From: Paenibacillus sp. W2I17
Lineage (GTDB): Bacteria; Bacillota; Bacilli; Paenibacillales; Paenibacillaceae
Reading direction: 5' to 3'
NCBI RefSeq assembly: GCF_030815985.1
Contig: NZ_JAUSXM010000001.1
Location: 3,844,001-3,908,000, forward strand
Length of the DNA stretch: 64,000 nt
In this document: positions 1 to 8,693 of the stretch, in pieces
Position numbering within the stretch: the stretch's first letter is position 1
Layout: every line of letters begins with the position of its first letter
Position numbers and translations under genes: made by a program
The notes under the pieces: generated by a model
Database searches by the model: none
What the model saw: only the letters and a program-made list of their open reading frames with translations
What the model was told of the DNA's origin: nothing

Positions 1-276
1 CACATCTGATCGGGAAGGAGTACCCAGATGGTATACGATTTTGTTGACAAAAAGGCGATCTCGCTCAACCAGTGTCGGCTGCATGGACTGTCCCTTGACC
101 ATCGACAGATTGAACACAAACAGGTTCAGCAGCATCATGATTACAAAAGCAACAACAATCGTTTTGACCCAGTCCCACAGCTCGACAACCCATGATTTTC
201 CCGGTTGTTCAGGCTTTGACGGTTCATTTCGTTGTTCGGAAGTCACATGTTCCATTGAATGATTATTGGAATTCAA
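1..276 (-). CDS. Signal peptidase I, N-terminal part (cut by window edge)
   Basis: Membrane-bound serine protease that removes signal peptides from exported proteins. About 92 residues are visible: a charged Glu/Gln/Pro-rich cytoplasmic start, one hydrophobic segment at about residues 38-58 (VKTIVVAFVIMMLLNLFVF), then the family box KGQSMQPTL with catalytic Ser64, and the following RDRLFVNKIVY block. The catalytic Lys lies beyond the window. The start chosen is TTG at 276, because GAGGTG sits 5 nt upstream; the in-frame ATG at 255 has no ribosome site. The single N-terminal membrane anchor is the Gram-positive Sip type. It is monocistronic as far as visible. Confidence 0.9.
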   Translation of the reverse strand, partial: MNSNNHSMEHVTSEQRNEPSKPEQPGKSWVVELWDWVKTIVVAFVIMMLLNLFVFNLSMVKGQSMQPTLVERDRLFVNKIVYHLGTPSRSDV

Positions 277-602
277 AGGGACACCTCATTTATTAAATAG
301 TTGAATTAAACTTGTAACATGGTGACCATACTCCCTTTCAGTCTACTCCATTTGGGAGAGTGAAACAATTGGTTATGAGCACCAATACCTTGGTTATCGT
401 GAATACAGCCGGGATAGTCAGGGTGATTTAAATAGAATTCGGGGACTCCGAAGCATGTTACAGAAAATGAGGAAACCAGAGGAATATGACGTGAAGAACA
501 CTCATATAAATAGAAAGGCACATCCCTCACGTTCTTACACGTTAAAGAGATATGCCTAATATGAAATGAAAATCTTTTTTTATTTCTTTTTAAACATGCA
601 AA
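277..602. other. Intergenic region without a supported gene
   Basis: I see no ribosome site-plus-ORF combination with protein-like composition here. A 74-codon minus-strand ORF at 306-530 has skewed composition and no upstream ribosome site. The promoter of the signal peptidase gene should lie in the left part. A T-rich stretch at 566-596 follows nothing on the plus strand. Confidence 0.5.
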
Positions 603-1028
603 CTAAGCTTTGGACAAAATACTAAGAGTCTGGAAAGCGCTCATAATCTGATTGGCACCGTAACCCATTGCTTCATATAGAGGCATGGCTACTTTGTTGT
701 GCTCATCACCCGCCACCCATACTTGGCTGACTTTACGCTGCTGGAACCGCTGTTCCATAGCCTCGACAAGTGTTTTGCCGACTCCACGGCGACGATAGTC
801 TGGATGTACCGCAATACGGTAGATACAACCCTGGTTGTGATCAATCGTACCGATCAAAGCGCCGACGAGGTCTCCCTCTTCTTCCGCAACCATGATCAGA
901 TCAGAATCCCATGACAATTGACGGGCAAACGGGCCCATCGTGTTCTCATAACACTCTTCCGATAGTGCAACCTGGAGAAGCTCCGTCATCTGGCTTGCAT
1001 CACTCAACTGAAAGGAACGAACGTGCAT
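603..1028 (-). CDS. GNAT family N-acetyltransferase
   Basis: A 141-residue single-domain acetyltransferase that uses acetyl-CoA; the substrate is unknown. The acetyl-CoA pyrophosphate loop is visible as RRRGVGKTL at about residues 79-87, preceded by the conserved strand IYRIAVHPDY. The C-terminal part has the usual ALPLYEAMGY-like helix (here MPLYEAMGYG). GGGAG lies 9 nt before the ATG. It stands alone between signal peptidase and sodA. The family is certain; any specific target would be a guess. Confidence 0.88.
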   Translation of the reverse strand: MHVRSFQLSDASQMTELLQVALSEECYENTMGPFARQLSWDSDLIMVAEEEGDLVGALIGTIDHNQGCIYRIAVHPDYRRRGVGKTLVEAMEQRFQQRKVSQVWVAGDEHNKVAMPLYEAMGYGANQIMSAFQTLSILSKA

Positions 1029-1347
1029 GTCTTAAATCTCCCTTTTCGTTAGCTTAGATGAGGTTTTTTACAAAAAGGGAATCCCTTTTTACCAAAAACC
1101 CAATGTTCATATAATGACAAAAAACGAGAAAATACCGCTTCTTCGTCAATTAAACCATACTTTTCTCCATAAAACACGCATTTTCTTTTGAAAGCGCTTA
1201 ATTGTAACCGTTTACATACGAATATTAAAATTTTCATCCATTTAAACGTCTGAAAACACATAAATAGTTGCATAAAGGGTAAAATATGTTTGTTATCTCT
1301 GGCCCATCATTAGATCAACGCCTCGGGGGACTTAATAAACAAAAATG

Positions 1348-1376
1348 TTGCTTAATTAGCTCGAATGCGGTTTAAT
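1348..1376 (+). promoter_or_regulatory. Candidate sigma-A promoter of sodA
   Basis: TTGCTT at 1348-1353 and TTTAAT at 1371-1376 are separated by 17 nt and lie 73 nt upstream of the sodA start. The match to TTGACA/TATAAT is partial. The remaining 1029-1347 stretch holds no supported gene. Confidence 0.4.
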
Positions 1377-1449
1377 ATTAGTGGCAAGGGTATTATTACA
1401 TATGTACCTGTTTTCAAAAAAAACCTAAAATCTCAGGAGGTATTTCATT

Positions 1450-2061
1450 ATGACTTTTCAATTACCAGCACTTCCTTACGCTAACGACGCATTGGAACCA
1501 CATATCGATGCAAAAACGATGGAAATCCACCACGATCGCCATCACAATACTTATGTAACTAACTTGAACGCAGCTCTGGAAAGCGCTCCTGAACTGCAAG
1601 AAAAAAGTTTGGAAGATCTGATTGCTAACCTTGACAGCGTACCAGAAGGCATCCGCACAGCGGTTCGCAACAATGGTGGTGGACATGCTAACCACAGCTT
1701 GTTCTGGGAAATCATTGGACCTAACGGCGGCGGCGCTCCTACAGGCGATATCGCAGCAGCTATCGATAGCGAACTGGGTGGCTTTGATAAATTCAAAGAA
1801 GATTTCGCTAAAGCAGCTACAACTCGTTTCGGTTCCGGCTGGGCTTGGCTCGTAGTTGGTAAAGATGGCAAGTTGTCCATCACTAGCACACCTAACCAAG
1901 ACAGCCCTCTCTTCGAAGGTCTGACTCCGGTTCTGGGTCTGGATGTATGGGAGCACGCTTACTACCTGAACTACCAAAACAAACGTCCTGACTACATCGC
2001 CGCTTTCTGGAATGTAATCAACTGGGATGAAGTGAACAAACGTTACGCTTCTGCAAAATAA
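1450..2061 (+). CDS. sodA: Manganese superoxide dismutase
   Basis: Converts superoxide to oxygen and hydrogen peroxide in the cytoplasm. The 203-residue length is normal for the Fe/Mn family. All four metal ligands are visible: His27 (EIHHDRHH), His82 (HANHSLFW), Asp165 and His169 (LDVWEHAYY). The [11 protein letters not shown] context and WEHAYYLNY favour manganese. AGGAGG at 1435-1440 gives 9-nt spacing to the ATG. It is monocistronic, with its own promoter candidate and a strong terminator directly after it. Confidence 0.97.
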   Translation: MTFQLPALPYANDALEPHIDAKTMEIHHDRHHNTYVTNLNAALESAPELQEKSLEDLIANLDSVPEGIRTAVRNNGGGHANHSLFWEIIGPNGGGAPTGDIAAAIDSELGGFDKFKEDFAKAATTRFGSGWAWLVVGKDGKLSITSTPNQDSPLFEGLTPVLGLDVWEHAYYLNYQNKRPDYIAAFWNVINWDEVNKRYASAK

Positions 2062-2087
2062 GACTGTTAGCATGCAACAGTTAACAT

Positions 2088-2137
2088 AAAAGAGAGCCTG
2101 ATTCGGTCATCATGACCGTGATCAGGCTCTCTTTTTG
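2088..2137 (+). terminator. Rho-independent terminator of sodA
   Basis: A 12-bp perfect stem, AGAGAGCCTGAT (2091-2102) with ATCAGGCTCTCT (2121-2132), is followed by T5. The inner GGTCATCATGACC can extend the pairing. Confidence 0.85.
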
Positions 2138-2167
2138 CTATCACTATAGTTAATGGGTGTTTTGTTT

Positions 2168-2362
2168 CTAACGAACCCAGGACACGTTATTGCTCGATAT
2201 TTCATCGTATCGCGAACCTAACGAATCTCAGAGTAGCTATTTCCCCAGATACGGGCTTTGATACGCACTTTTGGGTTGATTTGTCTATGATAACGTCACT
2301 CAGGTTCGTTAGAATTTATAATTGTGGTATATCCACATGATAAGACCTCTGGAGTTCGTTAG
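2168..2362. repeat. Dyad-symmetric array of four 24-bp repeats with 50-bp spacing
   Basis: Two forward copies (2168-2190 and 2218-2241, each starting CTAACGAA) and two reverse copies (2289-2312 and 2339-2362, each ending TTCGTTAG) form an array. Forward starts are 50 bp apart and reverse ends are 50 bp apart, so the array is symmetric about 2265. Core form: CTAACGAACC, about 4 variable bases, then GACRCGTTAT. No ORF covers it. A second array of the same geometry flanks the IS element near 18.5-19.9 kb. Confidence 0.75.
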
Positions 2363-2387
2363 CTCCCCCATTTAATCATTCACTTGA

Positions 2388-3737
2388 TCATACGCACCAG
2401 CAAAATAACTGCTGATCAGCTTCAGAAATATGTTGGGGAATGCCATCTTGTCCATATCTTCCCGGTCCGATCCAGCGGTAGGTCAAGCCATCACCTTTAC
2501 CTGTCAGTGTCGGAGTGCTCAGCGCTAGGTCACTAACATCAGATGGTGCCAACATCTCTCCATCGTTAAGCGATGTTGCGATGTTCTGCGCATTAGGCGT
2601 GGCTTGCTCCGATGAATGCATTGTGTCTGATACAGGTGACACAGCTGATGATGAGGCTGTGCCCTCCCTTGTTGCCGCCTGTGCATCGTAGGCGGCTCTG
2701 GCTTCCGCTGCGATCAGCGGAAGCTCACTGCTCTGGTCCTGCTCCGTACACTTGTACACCTGCAGGCTCCAGACAATGTGGCTGAACACATGCTCCGCAT
2801 GGGTAGCCAGCCCTTCCGGGCGGGCAGCGAAGCCTTCCGCCCACAGACTGCCGGCCAGCAATGCCATGGCCGGCTCATCCGCCAGCGGCGCCGCCTTCTT
2901 GCTCGCTGCGGCGGGCGCCGCGAGCACATGCGGCAGCTCCCACATCCGGGCCAGTAGGCCCGTGTCTGGGCGCTGGCGCACAAGCACTTGGCCGCGATGA
3001 GCACCGCGGCCCTCCACAATCGCGACCAGCCGCTGCTCAGGGCGCGGCGGCTTCGCCTTGGTCTTGACCGGCAGCGTGAGCTCTCTTCCGGCGATACGGC
3101 CGGAACATTGCTCCATGACCGGGCAAGTCAGGCAGTGCGGCGCTTTGGGTGTACACACCAGCGCGCCCAGCTCCATCAGCGCCTGATTGAAATCACGCGC
3201 ACGCCCTTCCGGAATGAGCTCTCCTGCGAGCTCTTCCATCAACACCCGGGTGCTGCCCTTCATAATGTCCTCATCAATGAGGAAGTATCGGGACAGTACC
3301 CGCATGACATTGCCATCTACCGCAGGCTGCGGCTGGTTGAAGGCAATGCTGAGAATGGCCCCGGCAGTATACGGGCCAACCCCTTTTAATGCAAAGACAG
3401 CCGGCTTGTCCTGCGGCATCTCGCCTGCGTGCAGCTCCATGACTTGTCTCGCGGCTGCCTGGAGATTACGTGCACGGGAGTAATAACCGAGTCCCTCCCA
3501 ATTTTTCAACACATCCTCTTCGGGTGCTTCCGCCAACGCCTGCACAGTCGGGAAATTCCCGATAAAACGATTGAAATACGGAATTACCGTATCGACCCGA
3601 GTCTGCTGAAGCATAATCTCCGATACCCATGTGAAATACGGATTGTTGTGGCGACGCCACGGCAAATCCCGTCGGTTGATCATATACCAGTCCAGCAGAT
3701 TCACGCTGAAATGTTGTTTCTGTTCCTGTAAACCCAT
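2388..3737 (-). CDS. mutY: A/G-specific adenine DNA glycosylase MutY
   Basis: Removes adenine mispaired with 8-oxoguanine or guanine in base excision repair. Residues 1-215 are the HhH-GPD core: catalytic Glu40 in SEIMLQQT, helix-hairpin-helix LKGVGPYTAGAIL, catalytic Asp141 in AVDGNVMR, and a [4Fe-4S] loop Cys195-x6-Cys202-x2-Cys205-x5-Cys211. The C-terminus is a MutT-like recognition domain interrupted by a Ser/Ala/Thr-rich low-complexity stretch of about 80 residues. At 449 residues it is long for the family (about 350-370). The ATG at 3737 is chosen because AGGAGAGG lies 8 nt upstream; an earlier in-frame TTG would overlap that site. It follows acpS by 29 nt, so the two probably share a transcript. 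Confidence 0.96.
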   Translation of the reverse strand: MGLQEQKQHFSVNLLDWYMINRRDLPWRRHNNPYFTWVSEIMLQQTRVDTVIPYFNRFIGNFPTVQALAEAPEEDVLKNWEGLGYYSRARNLQAAARQVMELHAGEMPQDKPAVFALKGVGPYTAGAILSIAFNQPQPAVDGNVMRVLSRYFLIDEDIMKGSTRVLMEELAGELIPEGRARDFNQALMELGALVCTPKAPHCLTCPVMEQCSGRIAGRELTLPVKTKAKPPRPEQRLVAIVEGRGAHRGQVLVRQRPDTGLLARMWELPHVLAAPAAASKKAAPLADEPAMALLAGSLWAEGFAARPEGLATHAEHVFSHIVWSLQVYKCTEQDQSSELPLIAAEARAAYDAQAATREGTASSSAVSPVSDTMHSSEQATPNAQNIATSLNDGEMLAPSDVSDLALSTPTLTGKGDGLTYRWIGPGRYGQDGIPQHISEADQQLFCWCV

Positions 3738-3766
3738 ATTTCCGTCCTCTCCTATTGCCAAGCTAA

Positions 3767-4165
3767 CTACTTTTCCATCTGTTCCACGATCGCAAAGGCC
3801 GCTGCCAATTCCGTCTGATGCGTAATGCTCAAATGAATGTCATATTGCTTATCGTATGGCAGCTGCAGACGTTCCCAGGCTTGACTGGACAGCGAGGCCA
3901 CGGGACGTCCTGTCCCATCAGGCAGCACCTCAATGTCAGTGAAGCCCATGACACCACCAATACCGCAGCCAAATGCCTTAGACACCGCTTCTTTCGCTGC
4001 AAATCGACCGGATACAAACTCCGTCATCCGCTTCCCTCGACGAACCGCGATCTCCCGCTCTGCTGGCGTTAAAATTCGTTTTATGAAAGCTTCCGCATGG
4101 CGACCAGACAACAGCTTCCGCATACGTCCAATCTCCAGCACATCATTACCTATGCCATATATCAT
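3767..4165 (-). CDS. acpS: Holo-[acyl-carrier-protein] synthase
   Basis: Transfers 4'-phosphopantetheine from CoA to a serine of acyl carrier protein, activating it for fatty acid synthesis. The 132-residue length is typical. Visible motifs are GIGNDVLEIGRM at the N-terminus with the metal-binding Asp, and the signature FAAKEAVSKAFG with the metal-binding Glu at about residues 56-67. A C-terminal LSITHQTELAAAFAIVE strand matches the family. ATG at 4165 follows GGGTGA by 8 nt; an adjacent TTG one codon earlier is less likely. mutY lies directly downstream. Confidence 0.96.
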   Translation of the reverse strand: MIYGIGNDVLEIGRMRKLLSGRHAEAFIKRILTPAEREIAVRRGKRMTEFVSGRFAAKEAVSKAFGCGIGGVMGFTDIEVLPDGTGRPVASLSSQAWERLQLPYDKQYDIHLSITHQTELAAAFAIVEQMEK

Positions 4166-4365
4166 CAACGCTTCACCCGCTTAATCTTTTATACTGTAAG
4201 AGGTTATTCAAAAAGTCCCATCTTCTCGGTACTGAAAACCGCTCTTTTTGAACATGCATTGTAAAAGATCTCCATTCAATCACATGATTCGTAACTCTCC
4301 GAACACGTATTCTATTGTAGCAGGAGGGGCGATCAGAAGCGAGTACCTATCCGCATTACCATATA

Positions 4366-4374
4366 TGCTAAAAT
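4366..4374 (+). promoter_or_regulatory. Candidate extended -10 promoter element
   Basis: TGCTAAAAT has the extended -10 layout (TGn then TAAAAT at 4369-4374) and sits 41 nt before the hydrolase ATG. No good -35 box is present. Confidence 0.35.
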
Positions 4375-4415
4375 ATGAATCAGGAATCGTCTGAAATTCT
4401 TAGGAGGTCTGAAAA

Positions 4416-5231
4416 ATGCCCATAACTTTTGAATTGTCCACTGACGTAGATGCGATCATTCGCGGAGACTTTTTCCCTGCACAACAATCCGCTCAAGGCG
4501 TCATCATTCTGTCTCACGGATACAAAGGCTTCAAAGACTGGGGCATGTTCCCCTATGCAGCTTCACAGCTAAGCCAGACGCATCATGTGCTGACCTTTAA
4601 TTTCTCTCACAACGGTATCGGCGAATATCTGGAGCAATTCTCAGAACTTGAAAAGTTCGCAGTGAATACCTACAGCCGGGAGCTTGCCGATCTGGCCCTG
4701 GTACTGGAACATGTGGCGACACAACCTGAATTCACTGGACTTCCTGTATATCTGGTTGGTCATAGCCGCGGTGCGGGCGTAAGTCTCGTCTATGCACTGG
4801 ATCATCCCGAACAGGTGGCAGGTGTCATCTCCTGGAATGGTATAACCAACCTGGATCTTTTTACAGCGGAGCAAAAAGAAGAAATGCGCACACATGGCCG
4901 CAGCCATGTCGTTAACGGACGTACAGGCCAGCAGATGCCACTGGACGTGGCTATTCTGGAAGACATGGACAAGCATAGCGAACGTTACGCTATCATTGAC
5001 CGCTTGGCTTCTTCACCTGTGCGAGTCGCACTCATTCAGGGAACAGAAGATCCCCAGCGTCTGCGTGACGGTTCTGCCGCACTTGTGCAAGCACGCCCTG
5101 ATATCCCATGGCACCAGATACCCGAAGGGAACCACACCTTTAATACGGTACATCCATTTAAAGAAACCACTCCGCAACTGGAGCAAGCCATCACCCTAAC
5201 CCTGCACCAGATCAAAGACTGGAATAGCTAA
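4416..5231 (+). CDS. Alpha/beta hydrolase (dienelactone hydrolase-like)
   Basis: A 271-residue cytoplasmic alpha/beta-hydrolase with no signal peptide. The nucleophile elbow is GHSRGAG (Ser at about residue 118), the acid is probably the Asp of IQGTEDPQRL, and the base is His in PEGNHTFN near residue 246. The early LSHGYKGFKDWG block matches the oxyanion-hole strand of serine aminopeptidase and dienelactone-hydrolase relatives. AGGAGG sits 8 nt before the ATG. The substrate is unknown; an ester or peptidase role fits equally well. Confidence 0.85.
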   Translation: MPITFELSTDVDAIIRGDFFPAQQSAQGVIILSHGYKGFKDWGMFPYAASQLSQTHHVLTFNFSHNGIGEYLEQFSELEKFAVNTYSRELADLALVLEHVATQPEFTGLPVYLVGHSRGAGVSLVYALDHPEQVAGVISWNGITNLDLFTAEQKEEMRTHGRSHVVNGRTGQQMPLDVAILEDMDKHSERYAIIDRLASSPVRVALIQGTEDPQRLRDGSAALVQARPDIPWHQIPEGNHTFNTVHPFKETTPQLEQAITLTLHQIKDWNS

Positions 5232-5286
5232 CTCATCTTTAATATAGTAGTCACCTGGATTTTTGCGATTTCCCATTCCACATAGT

Positions 5287-5320
5287 AAAAAGAGTCACTG
5301 CGTGAGCAGTGACTCTTTTT
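5287..5320. terminator. Bidirectional terminator between hydrolase and nadE
   Basis: A perfect 15-bp stem, AAAAAGAGTCACTGC with GCAGTGACTCTTTTT around a GTGA loop, gives a U-tract on both strands. It can stop the hydrolase (+) and nadE (-) transcripts. Confidence 0.9.
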
Positions 5321-5392
5321 GCATTCCCTAAGAGGGACGTTATTTCAATGTTGGTGCTAACAGCTTATAACCAGCATGCTTATTCACTCGTA

Positions 5393-6202
5393 TTAGATAC
5401 CAGGAATGGCATTGCGTTTGTGATGTGTGCGCTTATAGAACGCTTCAAGGCGCTCTTGTGCAGCCGGATCGATCTGTTTGCCTTCGAGATAGTCACTGTT
5501 CGCTTCATACGAAATTCCCAGCTCATCTTCGTCCGTCTGACCTTCCCACAGTCCTGCCGATGGTGCTTTGTCCAAAATAGCCTGTGGCACGTTCAGATAT
5601 GCTGCCAGCTGGCGTACCTGACGTTTGTTCAGGGTGCTCAGTGGCGTGATATCCACAGCACCGTCGCCCCATTTGGTATAGAAACCCGTGATGGCTTCGG
5701 ACGCATGATCCGTACCTACAACGAGCAGGTTCTCTTCAAACGAAAGCGCATATTGCATAACCATACGAGTTCTCGCCTTAACATTACCTTTGCCTTGGTG
5801 AGTCATATGGCGTGGGCTTCCCAAGGATTTGAAACCTTGCTCCACTTCCAGCGCAATCTCGTTAACTGCATCTTCGATATTGGTTTCCACGACATGCTTC
5901 AGATCGTATGCTTTGGCTACAGCGTAGCTGTGGTCGATATCGGATTGTTCACCATAAGGTTGGAACACACCAAGCGTTTTGTACTCTTGGTTGTTCTCTT
6001 GCGTAAGCTCGTCCGTCGCTTTTTTGCAAAGCGCCGTAGCCACTGCACTGTCAATACCGCCGCTGATCGCAATCAGCAAACCCTTGGCACCCGCATTTTT
6101 CACATACGTCTTCAGAAAATCAACACGCTTGCGTACTTCCTCTTCTTCATTAATGCTTGGTTTAACCTTCAATTCAGCGATGATCTGTTGTTGCAAACTC
6201 AT
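5393..6202 (-). CDS. nadE: Ammonia-dependent NAD(+) synthetase
   Basis: Last step of NAD biosynthesis: ATP-dependent amidation of nicotinate adenine dinucleotide. At 269 residues it has only the synthetase domain and no glutaminase domain, so it should use free ammonia. The PP-loop SGGIDS is at residues 47-52. VVGTDHASE, the ITPLSTLNKRQVR segment and KAPSAGLWEGQTDEDELG are family blocks for ATP and substrate binding. GGGGTG lies 8 nt before the ATG. It is monocistronic, with the bacilliredoxin gene upstream behind its own terminator. Confidence 0.96.
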   Translation of the reverse strand: MSLQQQIIAELKVKPSINEEEEVRKRVDFLKTYVKNAGAKGLLIAISGGIDSAVATALCKKATDELTQENNQEYKTLGVFQPYGEQSDIDHSYAVAKAYDLKHVVETNIEDAVNEIALEVEQGFKSLGSPRHMTHQGKGNVKARTRMVMQYALSFEENLLVVGTDHASEAITGFYTKWGDGAVDITPLSTLNKRQVRQLAAYLNVPQAILDKAPSAGLWEGQTDEDELGISYEANSDYLEGKQIDPAAQERLEAFYKRTHHKRNAIPGI

Positions 6203-6291
6203 CGTTCACACACCCCGTTTCTAAATGAATGAAATTTGATGTCCAGCTTGAAAGGTCCAAATGGTTCAATAACCTTATCTATCCAAAATGA

Positions 6292-6328
6292 AACGCCCCG
6301 GCATCGGTGATCCGAAGGGCGGGGCGTT
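6292..6328 (-). terminator. Terminator of the bacilliredoxin gene
   Basis: A 9-bp stem AACGCCCCG/CGGGGCGTT is followed on the minus strand by TTTCATTTT. It lies 14 nt past the stop codon. Confidence 0.7.
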
Positions 6329-6341
6329 CTATTGGAGCGAA

Positions 6342-6776
6342 TTAACGGCAGTAACGGTCAAATGCACTTTTGAGATCAGCCGCAATATCCTCTGCAGAAC
6401 GGTCTTCCACTTGATGACGCTCGATAAAGTGAACGAGTTCGCCGTCTTTCATCAGAGCGATGGACGGTGAAGATGGAGGATACGGAGCAAAGAATTCACG
6501 TGCTTTTGCAGTTGCTTCTTTGTCCTGACCAGCAAATACAGTGTACAGGTGGTCCGGTGTAATATCGTGCTGCAGTGCTTGGGACACACCTGGGCGACAT
6601 TGACCTGCGGCACATCCGCATACAGAGTTAATGACAACCAGCGCTGTTCCTTTTGCATCCGGAAGACTTGCTTCCACTTCTTCTGGAGTACGCAACTCCT
6701 GAATTCCTAGACGAGTTAAATCATCCCGCATCGGTTGAACCATATCTTTCATGTATTGATCAAATGACATCGACAT
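6342..6776 (-). CDS. BrxA/BrxB family bacilliredoxin
   Basis: Thioredoxin-fold protein that removes bacillithiol from mixed disulfides on oxidised cytoplasmic proteins. The 144-residue length fits YphP/YqiW. The diagnostic CGC active site is at residues 53-55 within INSVCGCAAG, with another Cys at 60. The family's FAPYPPSSPS and MKDGELVHFIERHQVE blocks are present. AAGGAGTG lies 7 nt before the first ATG. Bacillithiol use agrees with a Firmicute host. Which of the two paralogues it is cannot be told from sequence alone. Confidence 0.94.
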   Translation of the reverse strand: MSMSFDQYMKDMVQPMRDDLTRLGIQELRTPEEVEASLPDAKGTALVVINSVCGCAAGQCRPGVSQALQHDITPDHLYTVFAGQDKEATAKAREFFAPYPPSSPSIALMKDGELVHFIERHQVEDRSAEDIAADLKSAFDRYCR

Positions 6777-6869
6777 TCGGTTTCACTCCTTATAAATGGT
6801 TGTTCTATGATCTCGATAAAATTAAAGGCCAATAAACTCTCCAAAACAACGTTACATTCATATCGAACA

Positions 6870-6911
6870 TTATGGATGTAATGATGTGCTATTCCTATTA
6901 TACATCCATAA
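6870..6911. repeat. 11-bp inverted repeat upstream of the bacilliredoxin gene
   Basis: TTATGGATGTA (6870-6880) and TACATCCATAA (6901-6911) are perfect reverse complements with a 20-nt spacer. There is no U-tract, so this is a candidate operator or RNA structure rather than a terminator. It lies between the histidine kinase stop and the bacilliredoxin start. Confidence 0.5.
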
Positions 6912-6998
6912 GCAATGAAAGCAAGATTCAGAAACCGCCTGCGGAAAGGCTTCTTCCATAATATTATGTCTCAATGTCTGGCAAAATATGCTGAATGA

Positions 6999-8693
6999 CT
7001 AACGTTCAAATGCCACTTTGAAGGTCGTGCCCTGTCCTTCCTCCGATTCCACAGTAATGGTTCCATTATGTCGTTCCACAATACTTAGGCACATGGACAA
7101 TCCAAGTCCGGTTCCCTTGGCTTTTGTGGTATAGAAAGGTTCAAACAGCTTTTCCTTCTTCACTCTGGGTAGACCAGGCCCTGTGTCACGTACACACAGT
7201 TCCACTTTGTCATCGACTATCCGCGTCTCTAGCGTAAGCACGCCCTTCTCATTCATGGCTTCCATCCCGTTACGGGCCAGATTGAGTACCACCTGTTTGA
7301 TTTCCTTTGGATTGAGGTGCAACTTCGGTACATTATGGTCCAGCATGAGTTCAATACTCTGACCACGCAGGTTCGCATCGGCCCACAACAATGGACTGAG
7401 TTCATGAATGATATCATGCAGCTGGGATTCCTCTTTTTCCGCAATCCGATCCTGGGCCAGCGATAGAAAATCATTAATAATACTATTCGCCCGATCCAAT
7501 TCTTCCAGAACGATCCGGTAATAGTGATCGAGGGAGTCAGGACTCTTTTCCTGCATAAGTTGAAGAAAGCCCCGCACAACCGCCATTGGATTACGCACCT
7601 CATGCGTAATGCTTGCAGCCATCTGCCCCACCAGACTGAGACGATCCACATTATCCAGTTCACTTCGCAACATCTCAAGCTCCGTGATATCCTGAATAAT
7701 CAGCATAGCTCCTGTGACCTCTCTTGCAGGCTCTGTTGAAAAGGCATAAATCGGTACGGTTCGGGACTGAAATACGTGTGCACCGTAACGAACGGTCAAC
7801 CCACTAATCTCACCATGAACGATGGCTCTGCGAATGCTTTTATCCATCTTATCCGCCTGACCTTGTTCAACAAATTGACTGGCAGGCTGTCCAATGAGAT
7901 CAGGCGTGGAGGTACAAGGTAGCTGCTCCCTTGCGGTTTGCTCCATCATCTCATTGACAAACATGACTGTGCCTTGTTTATCTACGGTGGCAATGGAGAG
8001 AGGCACTGCATTCAGAATCTGATGAAGTTTCTCCGTTTCAGCTATGTATCGGTGGTGGACTTCCGAGAGATGCTGCTCCAGCCCGCGATAGTGCTTCATC
8101 CGTTCCAGCCATAGCAGACTCAGACTGCCCGCAACAATGGCTCCAGCGGTATATCCAAGTGCTGTAAGTATCATGTAGGTCGCAGAGTATGTGGATTCAT
8201 TCTGGAGGGATGCGATCCATAACAGACTCGTTACAATCAGTTCCATTGTAATCAGGATGATGAGGATCGTCATTTTGCGCGAAGGTGTATTATGCTTGAA
8301 TCGTTTGGCAGACAACCATACAATAGGATAGAGAAGAATGCCCGTATGAAGGAGAAATCCGTACAGATCATAGGGATGCGCAAAAAGAAAATAGAAGAGA
8401 ATATGTAGAATGGACAGCGTTACGCCTATAGCGGACTTACAATACAAAATAACAAGTATCACAGGTACGATGCTTAATGATATGGGTACGGCCATCGGGC
8501 TTGCATAGAGCGCAAACAGCAAACACAATAGCATGCTCGCGACACTCGTCACAGCAAAAACGGTCTGCATCATTCCGGCATGTTCCATTCTGGCAATAGC
8601 CCGCTTGGAGAGTACCAGACGGAATAAGGGAATCAGAAATACCGCCGACCCTGCCAGCAGTACTTGTAAAAGCATGTCCTTTAACGCAACCAC
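6999..8693 (-). CDS. Membrane sensor histidine kinase with PAS domain (sporulation-kinase type)
   Basis: About 564 residues. Five or six hydrophobic segments fill residues 5-200, a PAS domain lies near 225-345 (LNAVPLSIATVDKQG), HisKA has phospho-acceptor His364 in SITHEVRNPMAVVRG, and the ATPase domain has an N-box near NLARNGMEA, DTGPGLP and KGTGLGLSM. The HEVRNP...GFLQLM form resembles KinA-KinE phosphorelay kinases, and no response regulator is adjacent, so feeding Spo0F is a reasonable inference. GTG at 8693 is chosen because GAGGAGGAG lies 8 nt upstream; longer in-frame starts lack such a site. Ligand and partner are unknown. Confidence 0.88.
   Translation of the reverse strand: MVALKDMLLQVLLAGSAVFLIPLFRLVLSKRAIARMEHAGMMQTVFAVTSVASMLLCLLFALYASPMAVPISLSIVPVILVILYCKSAIGVTLSILHILFYFLFAHPYDLYGFLLHTGILLYPIVWLSAKRFKHNTPSRKMTILIILITMELIVTSLLWIASLQNESTYSATYMILTALGYTAGAIVAGSLSLLWLERMKHYRGLEQHLSEVHHRYIAETEKLHQILNAVPLSIATVDKQGTVMFVNEMMEQTAREQLPCTSTPDLIGQPASQFVEQGQADKMDKSIRRAIVHGEISGLTVRYGAHVFQSRTVPIYAFSTEPAREVTGAMLIIQDITELEMLRSELDNVDRLSLVGQMAASITHEVRNPMAVVRGFLQLMQEKSPDSLDHYYRIVLEELDRANSIINDFLSLAQDRIAEKEESQLHDIIHELSPLLWADANLRGQSIELMLDHNVPKLHLNPKEIKQVVLNLARNGMEAMNEKGVLTLETRIVDDKVELCVRDTGPGLPRVKKEKLFEPFYTTKAKGTGLGLSMCLSIVERHNGTITVESEEGQGTTFKVAFER

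Noticed and set aside
306..530. 74-codon minus-strand ORF
   Set aside because: No ribosome site, unusual composition (many Cys, His, Pro), no family resemblance.
1049..1273. 74-codon minus-strand ORF upstream of sodA
   Set aside because: Phe/Cys/Lys-rich translation of AT-rich promoter DNA, no ribosome site.
1462..2073. 203-codon ORF antisense to sodA
   Set aside because: Shadow of the real gene; composition is not protein-like and no ribosome site.
5309..6232. 307-codon plus-strand ORF antisense to nadE
   Set aside because: Covers the terminator and the complete nadE gene; a reverse-frame shadow.
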